Assembly: GCF_019083965.1 (NCBI RefSeq) | Contig: NZ_JAHRCY010000001.1 | Span: 248,001 to 312,000, forward strand | From: Catellatospora tritici | Lineage (GTDB): Bacteria > Actinomycetota > Actinomycetes > Mycobacteriales > Micromonosporaceae | Reading direction: 5' to 3' | DNA length: 64,000 nt | In this document: positions 27,154 to 35,596 of the stretch, in pieces | Layout: each line of letters opens with the position of its first letter | How positions within the stretch are numbered: position 1 is the first letter of the stretch | Made by a program: the position numbers and the translations under genes | The notes under the pieces: model-generated | What the model saw: only the letters and a program-made list of their open reading frames with translations | The model's database searches: none | Told to the model about the DNA's origin: nothing

Positions 27154-27217
27154 GTGCAGTTTCGGGGAAACCGCACGAATCATGACCGGAATTCGTGCAC
27201 TTTCCCCGAAACTGCAC
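27154..27217. repeat. GTGCAGTTTCGGGGAAA inverted repeat, copy 1
   Basis: Arms of 27 bases (27154-27180 and 27191-27217) starting GTGCAGTTTCGGGGAAAC and ending CCCCGAAACTGCAC match with two mismatches. The same unit recurs at 53046-53105. It lies between convergent genes and may terminate both. Confidence 0.8.
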
Positions 27218-27275
27218 CGATCTTGAGGCGCGGCGCAGGGGCGCGGCGCAAGACGGGGCGCGGCAGGGATGGGTG

Positions 27276-28199
27276 TCAGTAGCCCTCGTGCACCTGGTTG
27301 GTGACCGGGTCGCCCGCGGCGTAGCTGCGTAGTTGCTCGCCGACCAGGCGGTATGCCTTGGTCAGCAGCCCGCGCACCGTACCCGCCACGTGCGGGGTGA
27401 GCAGCAGGTTCGGCGCGTCCCACAGCGGGTGGTCCGACGGCAGCGGCTCGGGCTCGGTCACGTCGACCGCCGCCCACAGCCGTCCCGAGTTCAGCTCCTT
27501 CAGCAGCGCGCCCGTCTCGACCACCGGCCCTCGCGCCGCGTTGACCAGCAGCGACCCGTCCGGCATGGCGGCCAGGAACGCCGCGTCGACCATCCCGCGC
27601 GTCTGCGCGGTCAGTGGCACGAGCAGCACCACGATGTCGGCGTACGGCAGCAGGTCGGGCAGCTCGTCCACCCCGTGCACGCCCGGCCGGGCGGTGCGGG
27701 CCGCGTACGTCAGCTCCACCTCGAACGGCGCCAGCCGCGCCGCCGTGGCCGCGCCGATCGACCCCGCGCCCACGATCAGCACCCGCTTGCCTTCGAGCAC
27801 GTCGGTGGGCGTGACCTCGGCGAACGACCACCGGTGGTCCGCCTGCGCCCGCGCGTAGTGGTCGAAGCGCCGCAGCGAGGACAGGATCGCCGCGACGATC
27901 CACTCAGCGGTGTGCCCGTCGTGCACCCCGCGCGCGTCGCACAGCAGCACCCCCTCGGCCAGCCGTCCCGCCCAGGCGTCCGCACCCGCCGACAGCAGCT
28001 GCACCACCTTCAGATTCGGCATCGACGCGGCCAGTCTCACCGCGTCGCCCGTGCTCAGGAACGGCGGCACCCAGAACTCGACCCCGGCCGGGTCGCCGGG
28101 GAACGGGTCGTCCGCGCGGGCCAGCACATCGACTTCGGCACCGGCGGGCAGCGGCCCCATCAGCTCGCGACCGGCCTCGTGCGGGATCCAGATCTGCAC
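27276..28199 (-). CDS. D-isomer 2-hydroxyacid dehydrogenase
   Basis: 307 residues. NAD-binding Rossmann motif VLIVGAGSIGAATAARLAPF, then PYADIVVLLVPLTAQTRGMV, LLVNAARGPVVETGALL, the DVTEPEPLPSDHPLWDAPN segment with the catalytic Glu and TPHVAG with the catalytic His. Substrate unknown; likely a glyoxylate/hydroxypyruvate or phosphonate type. GTG 28199 with a TAGCGT -10 six bases upstream suggests a leaderless start. It stands alone. Confidence 0.88.
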   Translation of the reverse strand: MQIWIPHEAGRELMGPLPAGAEVDVLARADDPFPGDPAGVEFWVPPFLSTGDAVRLAASMPNLKVVQLLSAGADAWAGRLAEGVLLCDARGVHDGHTAEWIVAAILSSLRRFDHYARAQADHRWSFAEVTPTDVLEGKRVLIVGAGSIGAATAARLAPFEVELTYAARTARPGVHGVDELPDLLPYADIVVLLVPLTAQTRGMVDAAFLAAMPDGSLLVNAARGPVVETGALLKELNSGRLWAAVDVTEPEPLPSDHPLWDAPNLLLTPHVAGTVRGLLTKAYRLVGEQLRSYAAGDPVTNQVHEGY

Positions 28200-28205
28200 G
28201 ACCCC

Positions 28206-28211
28206 ACGCTA
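28206..28211 (-). promoter_or_regulatory. -10-like TAGCGT of hydroxyacid dehydrogenase
   Basis: Minus-strand TAGCGT ending 6 bases before GTG 28199, matching the TANNNT leaderless pattern seen at several other genes here. Confidence 0.4.
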
Positions 28212-28276
28212 TCCCGCCGATCCGGTCGGCCCACGCGGATCCCGACCTTCCTATTGCTCGGGATCCACCGCGCGGA

Positions 28277-28357
28277 GAAGGGCACCTTCCCCCTGTGACG
28301 CGCGAGCCGAGCCGTTGCTCGTCTCCAGCTCACGCGATCTGGCGAAGGTGCCCTTCC
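28277..28357. repeat. GAAGGGCACCTTCC / GAAGGTGCCCTTCC inverted repeat
   Basis: Arms at 28277-28290 and about 28344-28357 pair with each other, and each is nearly self-palindromic. A variant of the GAAGGGGCCCTTC family with CA/TG at the centre. It follows the membrane protein gene ending at 28363 and likely terminates it. Confidence 0.6.
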
Positions 28358-28362
28358 CTGCC

Positions 28363-29781
28363 TCAGGACCAGTCGTCGACGGTGTCGGCGAACTTGTATT
28401 CAGGGTCCCTGACGGTGGGCAGGGGGCCGATGCCGGACGCGACCTCGTGACCGGACGCGTCCACCGCGCGCAGGCGCAGGGTCTGGCCCACCTTGTAGTC
28501 CAGGCTGCCGGCCCCACCGACGAGCGGTGCCGAGCGCAGGACCGTGTCGTCGGCACGAAGGACCTGCACCGTGACCGCAGTAGGAGGCGCCAGGACGAAC
28601 ATCCGGCCATCGGCGCCGAGGACCTGCCCGCCGCCCCCGCGGGGGGTCGCCTCCAGGTCGAACTCGCCCGGATACCGCCAGTACTCGACCGCGATGATCG
28701 CGTCCTGGCTACCCAGCACCTTCTGCGACCGGATACTCGCGTTCTTGCCATCCTCGTTCACACTGACCCGCCACCCGTCACGGGCCTGCACCTGAACGAT
28801 CCCCAGCACCGGATCGTCGGCCGGGGCGCCTGGCATCCGGCCGAGGTACAGCAGCTTCGGCGGCGCCACCGCGTCATGCAGGTCTGCCTCCTGCACGGTC
28901 TCGGCCGTCTTCGCGGGGTCGCCGTCACCCCGGACACCGTGCGCGGCCGCGTCCAACTCGGCCTGGGTGAACCGGCGGGGCGTCGTCATTCCCGGGCCAT
29001 CGCCGACTCCCTGGTAGCGGACCTGGCCGTCGCAGGTCACCCGGTGCACTCGGTGCGCCTGAGTGCTGACCAGGTAGTCGCCGGTCGGCTCGTCCAGCCA
29101 CTCGACGGTCGCAGCGGCCGGGTCCGCCGAGGCGATCCGGCAGCCGGCGGGCGCCAGCGCGACCGAGGCGTACGGCATGTCGAGGTGGTTGTAGTCGAGA
29201 ACGGTGGCCACGAAGAACGGGGTGAGCCAGATGCCGATGGTCGCGGTGCCGTCCGGCTCCTCGCGCCTCTGCTTCGCCAGCTCGGCGGCGCCGATGCCAC
29301 GCGGTCCGATCATGGTGAGGCTGTACTGCTCGTGGTCGTTGTAGCGGGCCACGATCGCGATCCGCTGCTTGCCGACGTCCCCCACGAACAGAACCTTGTC
29401 CTGGCCTTTCATGTTGTAGGTGTCGTGCTCGGCCACCTTCGCGGTCAGTTCGGCGAGGTAGGCGGTGTCACCGGCCAGCGAGCCGCGCACCGGCGACTCG
29501 ATCAGGCGCCGTACCCATGGGGTGATCTCTCTGGCCTCGACGTGCGGCCCGGGGTTCTCGCCGCCGGACGGAGTCGGGTTCGGCGACGGTGCGGCACCGG
29601 GCTGAGCCAACGGGCTCAGCAGCACGGCGACCAGCGCTGCGACCAGGGCGGAACCGAAACCCGCCAGCCGATTTCGCTGAGAGCGACGCCGCCGCCGCAT
29701 GAGCCGCCCGTACGGATCCTCGGCGGGCACCACCGGCGCCGCCAGCCGCGCCAACCCCGCCTTGAGCCCCTGCTCCGTCAT
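28363..29781 (-). CDS. Single-pass membrane protein coupled to the sigma factor
   Basis: 472 residues. A cytosolic basic start (RLMRRRRRSQRNRLAG), one transmembrane helix (GSALVAALVAVLLSPLAQPG), then a Pro/Ser-rich stalk and a large extracellular domain with no family I recognise. ATG 29781 overlaps the sigma-factor stop by ATGA, so the two are co-translated. By position it may act as an anti-sigma-like or sensor partner, but no zinc anti-sigma motif (HxxxCxxC) is present. Followed by the GAAGGGC-type hairpin. Confidence 0.55.
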   Translation of the reverse strand: MTEQGLKAGLARLAAPVVPAEDPYGRLMRRRRRSQRNRLAGFGSALVAALVAVLLSPLAQPGAAPSPNPTPSGGENPGPHVEAREITPWVRRLIESPVRGSLAGDTAYLAELTAKVAEHDTYNMKGQDKVLFVGDVGKQRIAIVARYNDHEQYSLTMIGPRGIGAAELAKQRREEPDGTATIGIWLTPFFVATVLDYNHLDMPYASVALAPAGCRIASADPAAATVEWLDEPTGDYLVSTQAHRVHRVTCDGQVRYQGVGDGPGMTTPRRFTQAELDAAAHGVRGDGDPAKTAETVQEADLHDAVAPPKLLYLGRMPGAPADDPVLGIVQVQARDGWRVSVNEDGKNASIRSQKVLGSQDAIIAVEYWRYPGEFDLEATPRGGGGQVLGADGRMFVLAPPTAVTVQVLRADDTVLRSAPLVGGAGSLDYKVGQTLRLRAVDASGHEVASGIGPLPTVRDPEYKFADTVDDWS

Positions 29782-30284
29782 GCGGTCACCTCCACCATCC
29801 GCGCCGACGCCCCGCCGTCGTGCCCCAACACCGTCCGCAGCCGGTCCAGCCCTCGGCTGGCCTGCGACTTGACCGACCCGACCGAGCAGCCGAGCAGCCG
29901 CGCGGTCTCCACTTCGGACTGGTCCTCCCAGTAGCGCAGCACCAGCACCGCGCGCATCCGCACCGGCAGCGTGGCCAGTGCCGCCAGCAGCTCGTCCCGC
30001 TCGGCGAACGCCTGGCTGCCGTCGGACCTGCCCCGCTCCGGCAGGTTGCCGGTGAGCAGTTCGCGCGAACCGATCCGCCGCCACAGGCTGATGCGCTGGT
30101 TCACCAGGGCCCGGCGCAGGTACGGCATCGGCTCGTCCAGCCGGTTCCACCGCTGGTACGCCTTGAGCAGCACCGACTGCACCAGATCCTCGGCCGCGTG
30201 CAGCGACCCCGTCAGCAGGTACGCGGTCCGCAGCAGGTCGCCGTAGCGCAACCTGACGAACTCGCGGAACTCGTCCTCGGCCAT
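29778..30284 (-). CDS. SigE-family ECF RNA polymerase sigma factor
   Basis: 168 residues. Region 2 is EFREFVRLRYGDLLRTAYLL, TGSLHAAEDLVQSVLLKAYQ; region 4 is RAVLVLRYWEDQSEVETARL, LGCSVGSVKSQASRGLDRLR. This is the actinobacterial SigE-type (SigE/SigL-like) ECF group. A strong GGAAGGGAGA Shine-Dalgarno precedes ATG 30284, with an in-frame ATG upstream rejected. Translationally coupled to a membrane protein that may be its regulator. The -35/-10 specificity is not deducible. Confidence 0.9.
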   Translation of the reverse strand: MAEDEFREFVRLRYGDLLRTAYLLTGSLHAAEDLVQSVLLKAYQRWNRLDEPMPYLRRALVNQRISLWRRIGSRELLTGNLPERGRSDGSQAFAERDELLAALATLPVRMRAVLVLRYWEDQSEVETARLLGCSVGSVKSQASRGLDRLRTVLGHDGGASARMVEVTA

Positions 30285-30374
30285 ACGGCTCTCCCTTCCG
30301 TCACCCGCTTGCACGCGGCCCGCGCGGCGCAGGTTGAGAGGAACGGAGCATTAGTTGAGCACGTGTCACCGCAG

Positions 30375-30380
30375 TAGGCT
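30375..30380 (+). promoter_or_regulatory. -10-like TAGGCT of sugar dehydrogenase gene
   Basis: TAGGCT, 7 bases before ATG 30388, supports a leaderless start and the choice of that ATG over the upstream one at 30355. Confidence 0.45.
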
Positions 30381-30387
30381 CGATCGC

Positions 30388-31503
30388 ATGTCGTCGCATC
30401 GCACTCCGCTCGCGCTCGGCATGCTCGCCGCGCTCGCCCTGGTGGCGGGCTGCGGCGACCGCGCTCCCGACATCGTGGCCTCGCGGCCGCCGGCCCTGCC
30501 GTCGTCCTCGACGACCACCACGGCGGCGGCTCCGCAGGTGTCCAGCGTGGACACGATCGCGACCGGCCTGCGGGTGCCGTGGGGGGTGGCGTTCCTGCCC
30601 GACGGGTCGGCGCTGGTCACCGAGCGCGACTCGCGCCGGGTGCTGCGGGTCGTGCCAGGCTCCGGCAAGCCCGCCACCGAGGCGGGGCGGATCACCGAGG
30701 CCGATCCGAGCGGCGAGGGCGGTCTGCTGGGCATCGCGGCGTCGCCGAAGTACGCGCAGGACCAGACGCTGTTCCTCTACTACACGACCCGCGAGGACAA
30801 CCGGGTCGCGCGCTGGAAGCTGGGCGGGCGGCCGGAGCCGATCGTCACCGGCATCCCGATCTCGGGCATCCACAACGGCGGGCGGCTGGCCTTCGGACCC
30901 GACGGCTACCTATACGCCACCACCGGCGACGCCTCCGAGCGCGGCAACTCGCAGAACCTGGACAGCCTCGGCGGCAAGATCCTGCGGATGACGCCGGAGG
31001 GCAGGCCCGCGCCGGGCAACCCGTTCGGGACGCTGGTCTGGTCGTACGGTCACCGCAACGTGCAGGGCATCGCCTGGGACTCCGGCGGGCACCTGTGGGC
31101 CACCGAGTTCGGCCAGAGCACCTGGGACGAGATCAACCGGATCGAGCCGGGGAAGAACTACGGCTGGCCGACCGTCGAGGGTGCCGCCGGGGACAAGCGG
31201 TTCGTCGACCCCGTGGTCGCCTGGCACACCGCCGAGGCGTCCTGCTCCGGCGCGGGCATCGTCGACGACGTGCTGGTCGCGGCCTGTCTCAAGGGTGCGC
31301 GGCTGTGGCTGCTGCCCGTGGGCGCCGACGGCACGCCGCACGGCAACCCGGTCGCGGCCCTGACCGGCGAGTACGGGCGGCTGCGCGACGCGCACCCGGC
31401 CCCGGACGGTTCGCTGTGGGTGCTCACCAGCAACCACGACGGCCGCGGCGACCCCGCCCCGGACGACGACCGTATTCTCCGCATCACCCTCGGCCGGATG
31501 TGA
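30388..31503 (+). CDS. PQQ-dependent sugar dehydrogenase-like lipoprotein
   Basis: 371 residues. Signal peptide with lipobox LVAGCGD (Cys near residue 22), then a Ser/Thr/Pro-rich linker and a six-bladed propeller of the glucose/sorbosone dehydrogenase family: GLRVPWGVAFLPDGSALVTE, GGLLGIAASPKYAQDQTLFL, SGIHNGGRLAFGPDGYLYAT, WSYGHRNVQGIAWD and HLWATEFGQSTWDEINRIEP. The His, Arg and Asp positions that contact PQQ in relatives appear retained but this was not checked by alignment. Membrane-anchored outside the cell. Divergent from the sigma-factor operon. Confidence 0.88.
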   Translation: MSSHRTPLALGMLAALALVAGCGDRAPDIVASRPPALPSSSTTTTAAAPQVSSVDTIATGLRVPWGVAFLPDGSALVTERDSRRVLRVVPGSGKPATEAGRITEADPSGEGGLLGIAASPKYAQDQTLFLYYTTREDNRVARWKLGGRPEPIVTGIPISGIHNGGRLAFGPDGYLYATTGDASERGNSQNLDSLGGKILRMTPEGRPAPGNPFGTLVWSYGHRNVQGIAWDSGGHLWATEFGQSTWDEINRIEPGKNYGWPTVEGAAGDKRFVDPVVAWHTAEASCSGAGIVDDVLVAACLKGARLWLLPVGADGTPHGNPVAALTGEYGRLRDAHPAPDGSLWVLTSNHDGRGDPAPDDDRILRITLGRM

Positions 31504-31523
31504 CCGGCGGGCATGATGGTGCG

Positions 31524-33020
31524 ATGAGCGCGCGACCGTGGGCGACCCGGGCGTGGCTGCGCCGCATCCCCGTCCGGCGAATCGGCGCCTGCCTGGGGCT
31601 GCTCGCCGTGGCCCTGTCCGGGCTGGCCCTCGGGCTGTACCTGTTCGCCGCGACCAGCGTCGACGTCGGCCCGTTCCGGTCCACCCTCACCGTCAGCCCG
31701 TCGCTGTACGGCGACACCGAGGTCGACCTGCCGCCGCTGGGCTCGCTGCGGCTGGACAGCCATGACGGCCCCGCCCACCTCAACGTGCGCCTGGACTCTC
31801 TCGACCGGGCCCGCACCGAGGCCCTGATCACCGACCCGGCCGGGATCACCCTGGCCAGCCGCACCGCCGTCGACGACGTGCGTTCGGGCGTCACCCGGCT
31901 GCTGCTGCGGGCCACCGCGGTGGCGATGCTGGGCGCGATGCTGCTCGCGGCGCTGGTCTATCGGCGCATGCGCCAGGTCGCCTGGGCGGGCGGGCTGGCG
32001 CTGGCCGTGATGGCGGGCAGCTTCGGCGCCGCGTTCGGCACCTTCAACCCCGCCGCGCTCAAGGAACCGCGCTACGAGGGCCTGCTGGCCAACGCCCCGT
32101 CGGTGGTCGGCGACGCCCAGCGCATCGCCGACCGCTACGACGAGTACGCCGCGCAGCTGCAGAAACTGGTGGAGAACGTCGGCAAGCTCTACGCCACGGT
32201 GCAGAACCTGCCGGTCTACGCCCCCGACGACGGCACGCTGCGCGTGCTGCACGTCTCCGACCTGCACCTGAACCCGGCCGCCTGGTCGGTGATCCGGACC
32301 GTGGTGGACAACTTCCACATCGACGTGGTGGTGGACACCGGTGACATCACCGACTGGGGCAGCGAGCCGGAGCGGGCGTTCGTGGCGTCGATCTCGCTGC
32401 TCAAGGTGCCGTACGTGTTCGTACGCGGCAACCACGATTCGGCGGTGACACAGGCCGCCGTCGCCCGCCAGCCCAACGCGATCGTGCTGGACGACAAGGT
32501 GGTCACCGTCGCGGGGCTGCGCATCGCGGGCATCGGCGACCCGCGGTTCACGCCCGACAAGGAACAGGAGCCGACGGGTTCGGGCGTGTCCAAGCAGACG
32601 CTGGAGCGCATCATCGAGGTCGGCGACACGCTGGCCAACACCATCGGCGAGCAGCCGGACCAGATGGTGGACATCGCGATGGTGCACGACCCGATGTCGG
32701 CGGGCCCGCTGGCCGGATACGCGCCGGTGGTGCTGGCCGGGCACCGGCACGTGCGTGAGGTCGGCAAGCTCGGCGACGGCAAGACGCTGCTGATGGTCGA
32801 GGGCTCGACCGGCGGAGCCGGACTGCGCGGCCTGGAGGGCGACCACCCGACCCCGCTGGCCCTATCGGTCCTCTACTACGACAAAGAACACCAGCTCATG
32901 GCGTATGACGACATCACGGTGGGCGGGGCCGGGCTGGCCGAGGTGGCGCTGTCGCGCCACGTCATCGACGACACCGTCGTCGGCCCTTCGGCCGCCGGCG
33001 GCACCCCGACCCCGCGTTGA
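31524..33020 (+). CDS. Membrane metallophosphoesterase
   Basis: 498 residues. A first transmembrane helix (ACLGLLAVALSGLALGLYLF), an extracellular segment, a second pair of helices (ATAVAMLGAMLLAALVYRRM, GGLALAVMAGSFGAAFGTFN) and then a calcineurin-like phosphoesterase domain with all metal motifs: LHVSDLHLNP, VDTGDITDWG, FVRGNHDSAV, MVHDPMSA and LAGHRHVREVG. Substrate unknown. ATG 31524 lies 20 bases after the sugar dehydrogenase stop, so the pair may be co-transcribed. Confidence 0.85.
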   Translation: MSARPWATRAWLRRIPVRRIGACLGLLAVALSGLALGLYLFAATSVDVGPFRSTLTVSPSLYGDTEVDLPPLGSLRLDSHDGPAHLNVRLDSLDRARTEALITDPAGITLASRTAVDDVRSGVTRLLLRATAVAMLGAMLLAALVYRRMRQVAWAGGLALAVMAGSFGAAFGTFNPAALKEPRYEGLLANAPSVVGDAQRIADRYDEYAAQLQKLVENVGKLYATVQNLPVYAPDDGTLRVLHVSDLHLNPAAWSVIRTVVDNFHIDVVVDTGDITDWGSEPERAFVASISLLKVPYVFVRGNHDSAVTQAAVARQPNAIVLDDKVVTVAGLRIAGIGDPRFTPDKEQEPTGSGVSKQTLERIIEVGDTLANTIGEQPDQMVDIAMVHDPMSAGPLAGYAPVVLAGHRHVREVGKLGDGKTLLMVEGSTGGAGLRGLEGDHPTPLALSVLYYDKEHQLMAYDDITVGGAGLAEVALSRHVIDDTVVGPSAAGGTPTPR

Positions 33021-33023
33021 GCC

Positions 33024-34520
33024 TCAGCCCGCCAGGCGGGCCAGCACCAGTTCTCGGACCGTCTTCGCGTCGGCCTGCCCCTTGGTGGTCTTCATGACCG
33101 CGCCGATGAGCACGCCCGCCGCCGCCTGGTTGCCGCCGCGGATCTTCTCCGCCACGTCCGGGTTCGCCGCGATGGCCTCGTCGATCGCCGCGGTGAGGGC
33201 GCCGGTGTCGGAGACGACCTCCAGCCCGCGCGCCGCCATGATCGCCTCCGGGTCGCCCTCGCCCGCGAGCACGCCCTCCAGCACCTGGCGGGCCAGCTTG
33301 TCGGTGAGCTTGCCGCCGTCGACCAGGGTCTGCAGCTGCGCGACCTGCGCCGGGGTGGCGCCGACCGACTCCAGCTCGACGCCCTCGGCGTTGGCGCGGC
33401 GCGACAGCTCGCCCAGCCACCACTTGCGGGCGGCCTCGGGGCTGGCGCCCGCGGCGACGGTGCGCTCGATCAGCTCGACCGCACCGGCGTTGAGGATCGA
33501 CTGCATGTCCAGCTCGGACAGGTTCCACTCGGCGCGCAGTCGGGCGCGGTGCACCCGGGGCAGCTCCGGCAGGGCCGCCTTGAGCCGCGCCACCCACTCC
33601 GCGTCGGGCGCGAGCGGGGCGAGGTCCGGCTCGGGGAAGTAGCGGTAGTCGGTCGCGGTCTCCTTGGACCGGCCGGACGTGGTGTCGCCGGTGTCCTCGT
33701 GGAAGTGCCGCGTCTCCTGGGTGATGGTGCCGCCCGCGTCGAGCACCGACGCCTGGCGCAGCATCTCCGAGCGCACCGCGCGCTCGACGCTGCGCAGCGA
33801 GTTGACGTTCTTGGTCTCGGTGCGGGTGCCCCACTCCTCGCCCGGCTTGTTCAGCGAGGTGTTCACGTCGCAGCGCATCGAGCCCTGCTCCATGCGCACG
33901 TCGGAGACGCCGAGGGTGCGGATGACGTCACGCAGCTCGGCGACGTACGCCTTGGCGACCTCGGGGGCCAGGGCGCCGATGCCGGGCACCGGCTTGGTGA
34001 CGATCTCGACCAGCGGGATGCCCGCCCGGTTGTAGTCGACCAGCGACTCGGTGGCGCCGTGGATGCGACCGGTGGCGCCGCCGACGTGCAGCGTCTTGCC
34101 GGTGTCCTCCTCCAGGTGCACCCGCTCGATGCCGATGCGCACGGTCTCGCCGTTGACCTCGACGTCGAGGTAGCCGTCGGTGCACAGCGGCTCGTCGTAC
34201 TGGCTGATCTGGAAGTTCTTCGGCATGTCCGGGTAGAAGTAGTTCTTGCGCGCGAACCGGCACCAGGTGGCGATGGTGCAGTTGAGCGCGAGCCCGATCC
34301 GGATGGTGGCCTCGATCGCGGCCTTGTTGGCGACCGGCAGGCTGCCGGGCAGGCCGAGGCAGACCGGGCACACCTGGGTGTTCGGCTCGGCGCCGAAGAC
34401 GGTCGGGCAGCCGCAGAACATCTTGGTGGCGGTGCCCAGCTCGACGTGGGTCTCCAGGCCGATCACCGGCTCGTAACGCGAGATGACCTCGTCGTAGGTG
34501 GGCAGCACGCTGGTGCTCAT
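33024..34520 (-). CDS. gatB: Asp/Glu-tRNA amidotransferase subunit B
   Basis: 498 residues. Binds misacylated Glu-tRNA(Gln) or Asp-tRNA(Asn) and the kinase site. [19 protein letters not shown] then [20 protein letters not shown] carry the zinc cysteines; [20 protein letters not shown] and [16 protein letters not shown] are hallmark segments; the C-terminal YqeY-like tail domain ([20 protein letters not shown]) is present. Convergent, 3 bases apart, with the phosphoesterase gene. It is separated from gatCA by an aquaporin-like gene on the other strand. Confidence 0.97.
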   Translation of the reverse strand: MSTSVLPTYDEVISRYEPVIGLETHVELGTATKMFCGCPTVFGAEPNTQVCPVCLGLPGSLPVANKAAIEATIRIGLALNCTIATWCRFARKNYFYPDMPKNFQISQYDEPLCTDGYLDVEVNGETVRIGIERVHLEEDTGKTLHVGGATGRIHGATESLVDYNRAGIPLVEIVTKPVPGIGALAPEVAKAYVAELRDVIRTLGVSDVRMEQGSMRCDVNTSLNKPGEEWGTRTETKNVNSLRSVERAVRSEMLRQASVLDAGGTITQETRHFHEDTGDTTSGRSKETATDYRYFPEPDLAPLAPDAEWVARLKAALPELPRVHRARLRAEWNLSELDMQSILNAGAVELIERTVAAGASPEAARKWWLGELSRRANAEGVELESVGATPAQVAQLQTLVDGGKLTDKLARQVLEGVLAGEGDPEAIMAARGLEVVSDTGALTAAIDEAIAANPDVAEKIRGGNQAAAGVLIGAVMKTTKGQADAKTVRELVLARLAG

Positions 34521-34839
34521 CGTCGGCTCCAGGCTCTCGGGGCGAACGTATCGCCGGACATAACAGGCACCAGCCTAGTGGTCCGTTGGTTGGCCCCCGC
34601 ACCGGGTTATCGCCCCCTGGGACGCGCAGCGGAGCCGTCCGCGGCGTGACGCGGATCACAAGATGAGCTGATCTATCGAGGGGGTACTCATTCATTCGAC
34701 GTATGTGCGCTGATCAACGTGCGCGCATCCTGTGCTCACCCCCGTGAACACGGCGGGCCCCGGCCGGTCCACCCCTACCCGACCTGCCGATCCGGCCCAC
34801 CGCGTTCTCCCCCTCATCGATGCACAGGGAGGTGCACTG
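34521..34839. other. 319-base divergent gap, gatB / aquaporin-like gene
   Basis: Holds the gatB upstream region, the GTGA-N6-TCAC palindrome and a more A/T-rich stretch (about 34655-34720) likely to contain promoters. No gene seen, apart from an in-frame upstream extension of the aquaporin frame that looks non-coding. Confidence 0.5.
34646..34659. promoter_or_regulatory. CRP/FNR-like palindrome GTGA-N6-TCAC
   Basis: GTGACGCGGATCAC matches the core half-sites of actinobacterial Crp-type regulators. It lies 126 bases upstream of gatB and 180 bases before the aquaporin-like start, so either promoter could be the target. Confidence 0.35.
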
Positions 34840-35502
34840 ATGGGTTCGGTAACACCGTCCCGTCTGACCGCGGAGCTGCTCGGCACTGCGGTTCTGGTGT
34901 TCTTCGGCGTAGGCGCCCTGGTCACCGGCGGATCATTACTGGCTGCGGCGATCGGGCTGATGCTCGCCGCGGCCGCCGCCGCCTGGATCTTCGGCGGCCA
35001 CTTCAACCCCTGGCTGACGCTGGCCTCGGCCGTACGCGGCAGCATGGACTGGCTCGGCGCGGTCGCCGTGATCGTGGCGCAGCTCGTCGGCGGCGTCGTC
35101 GGCGGCCTGCTCATGTGGCTGGCGTACGGCGACAACGGCGTGCAGGCCGGGCTGGGCGCCAACCGGCTGGCCGAGGCGGCGAGCTCCGGCAAGGGCCTGG
35201 TCGCCGCGATCGCGGCCGAGGCGCTGGCCGTGTTCGTTCTCGCCTGCGCGATGTTCGCCCTCGGCGACGGCGAGCGGGCCGGGTTCGGCCTGGGCGCCGT
35301 CTACGCGGTGGGCACGCTGGCCATCGCCGCGGTGACCAGCGCGTCACTCAACCTGGCCCGCACCATCGGCCCGGAACTGACGCTCACCATCGCCGGCGGC
35401 AAGTCCGACTGGTCGGACCTGTGGGTCTTCGCGGTCTCCGGAGCCATCGGCGCCGTGCTGGCCGGGCTGCTCTACCCACGGCTGCGCCCCGCGGCCAAGT
35501 AG
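34840..35502 (+). CDS. Aquaporin/MIP-like channel with altered NPA motifs
   Basis: 220 residues with six hydrophobic helices. The MIP outline is clear: TAELLGTAVLVFFGVGALV at helix 1, GGHFNPWLTLASAV in the first half-helix, and TSASLNLARTIGPELTL in the second. But the signature NPA triplets read NPW and NLA, so the narrow pore region is probably non-standard. No substrate can be assigned. GGGAGGTG precedes ATG 34840. It sits in opposite orientation between gatB and gatA, ended by a strong shared hairpin. Confidence 0.75.
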   Translation: MGSVTPSRLTAELLGTAVLVFFGVGALVTGGSLLAAAIGLMLAAAAAAWIFGGHFNPWLTLASAVRGSMDWLGAVAVIVAQLVGGVVGGLLMWLAYGDNGVQAGLGANRLAEAASSGKGLVAAIAAEALAVFVLACAMFALGDGERAGFGLGAVYAVGTLAIAAVTSASLNLARTIGPELTLTIAGGKSDWSDLWVFAVSGAIGAVLAGLLYPRLRPAAK

Positions 35503-35542
35503 CACGTCGCCCGCGATAGCCGCGGCAGGTCAGGCACGAAGA

Positions 35543-35582
35543 AGGCGCCCCCCACACTGCCCCAGCGGTGTGGAGGGCGCCT
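35543..35582. terminator. Bidirectional hairpin, aquaporin / gatA
   Basis: Arms AGGCGCCCCCCACAC (35543-35557) and GTGTGGAGGGCGCCT (35568-35582) pair over 15 bases with one mismatch, between convergent genes. Confidence 0.75.
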
Positions 35583-35596
35583 CGATCATTCTGCCC

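Noticed and set aside
26690..27217. Upstream extension of the BNR gene
   Set aside because: The added part has no propeller repeat and crosses a separate gene; ATG 26689 has a ribosome site.
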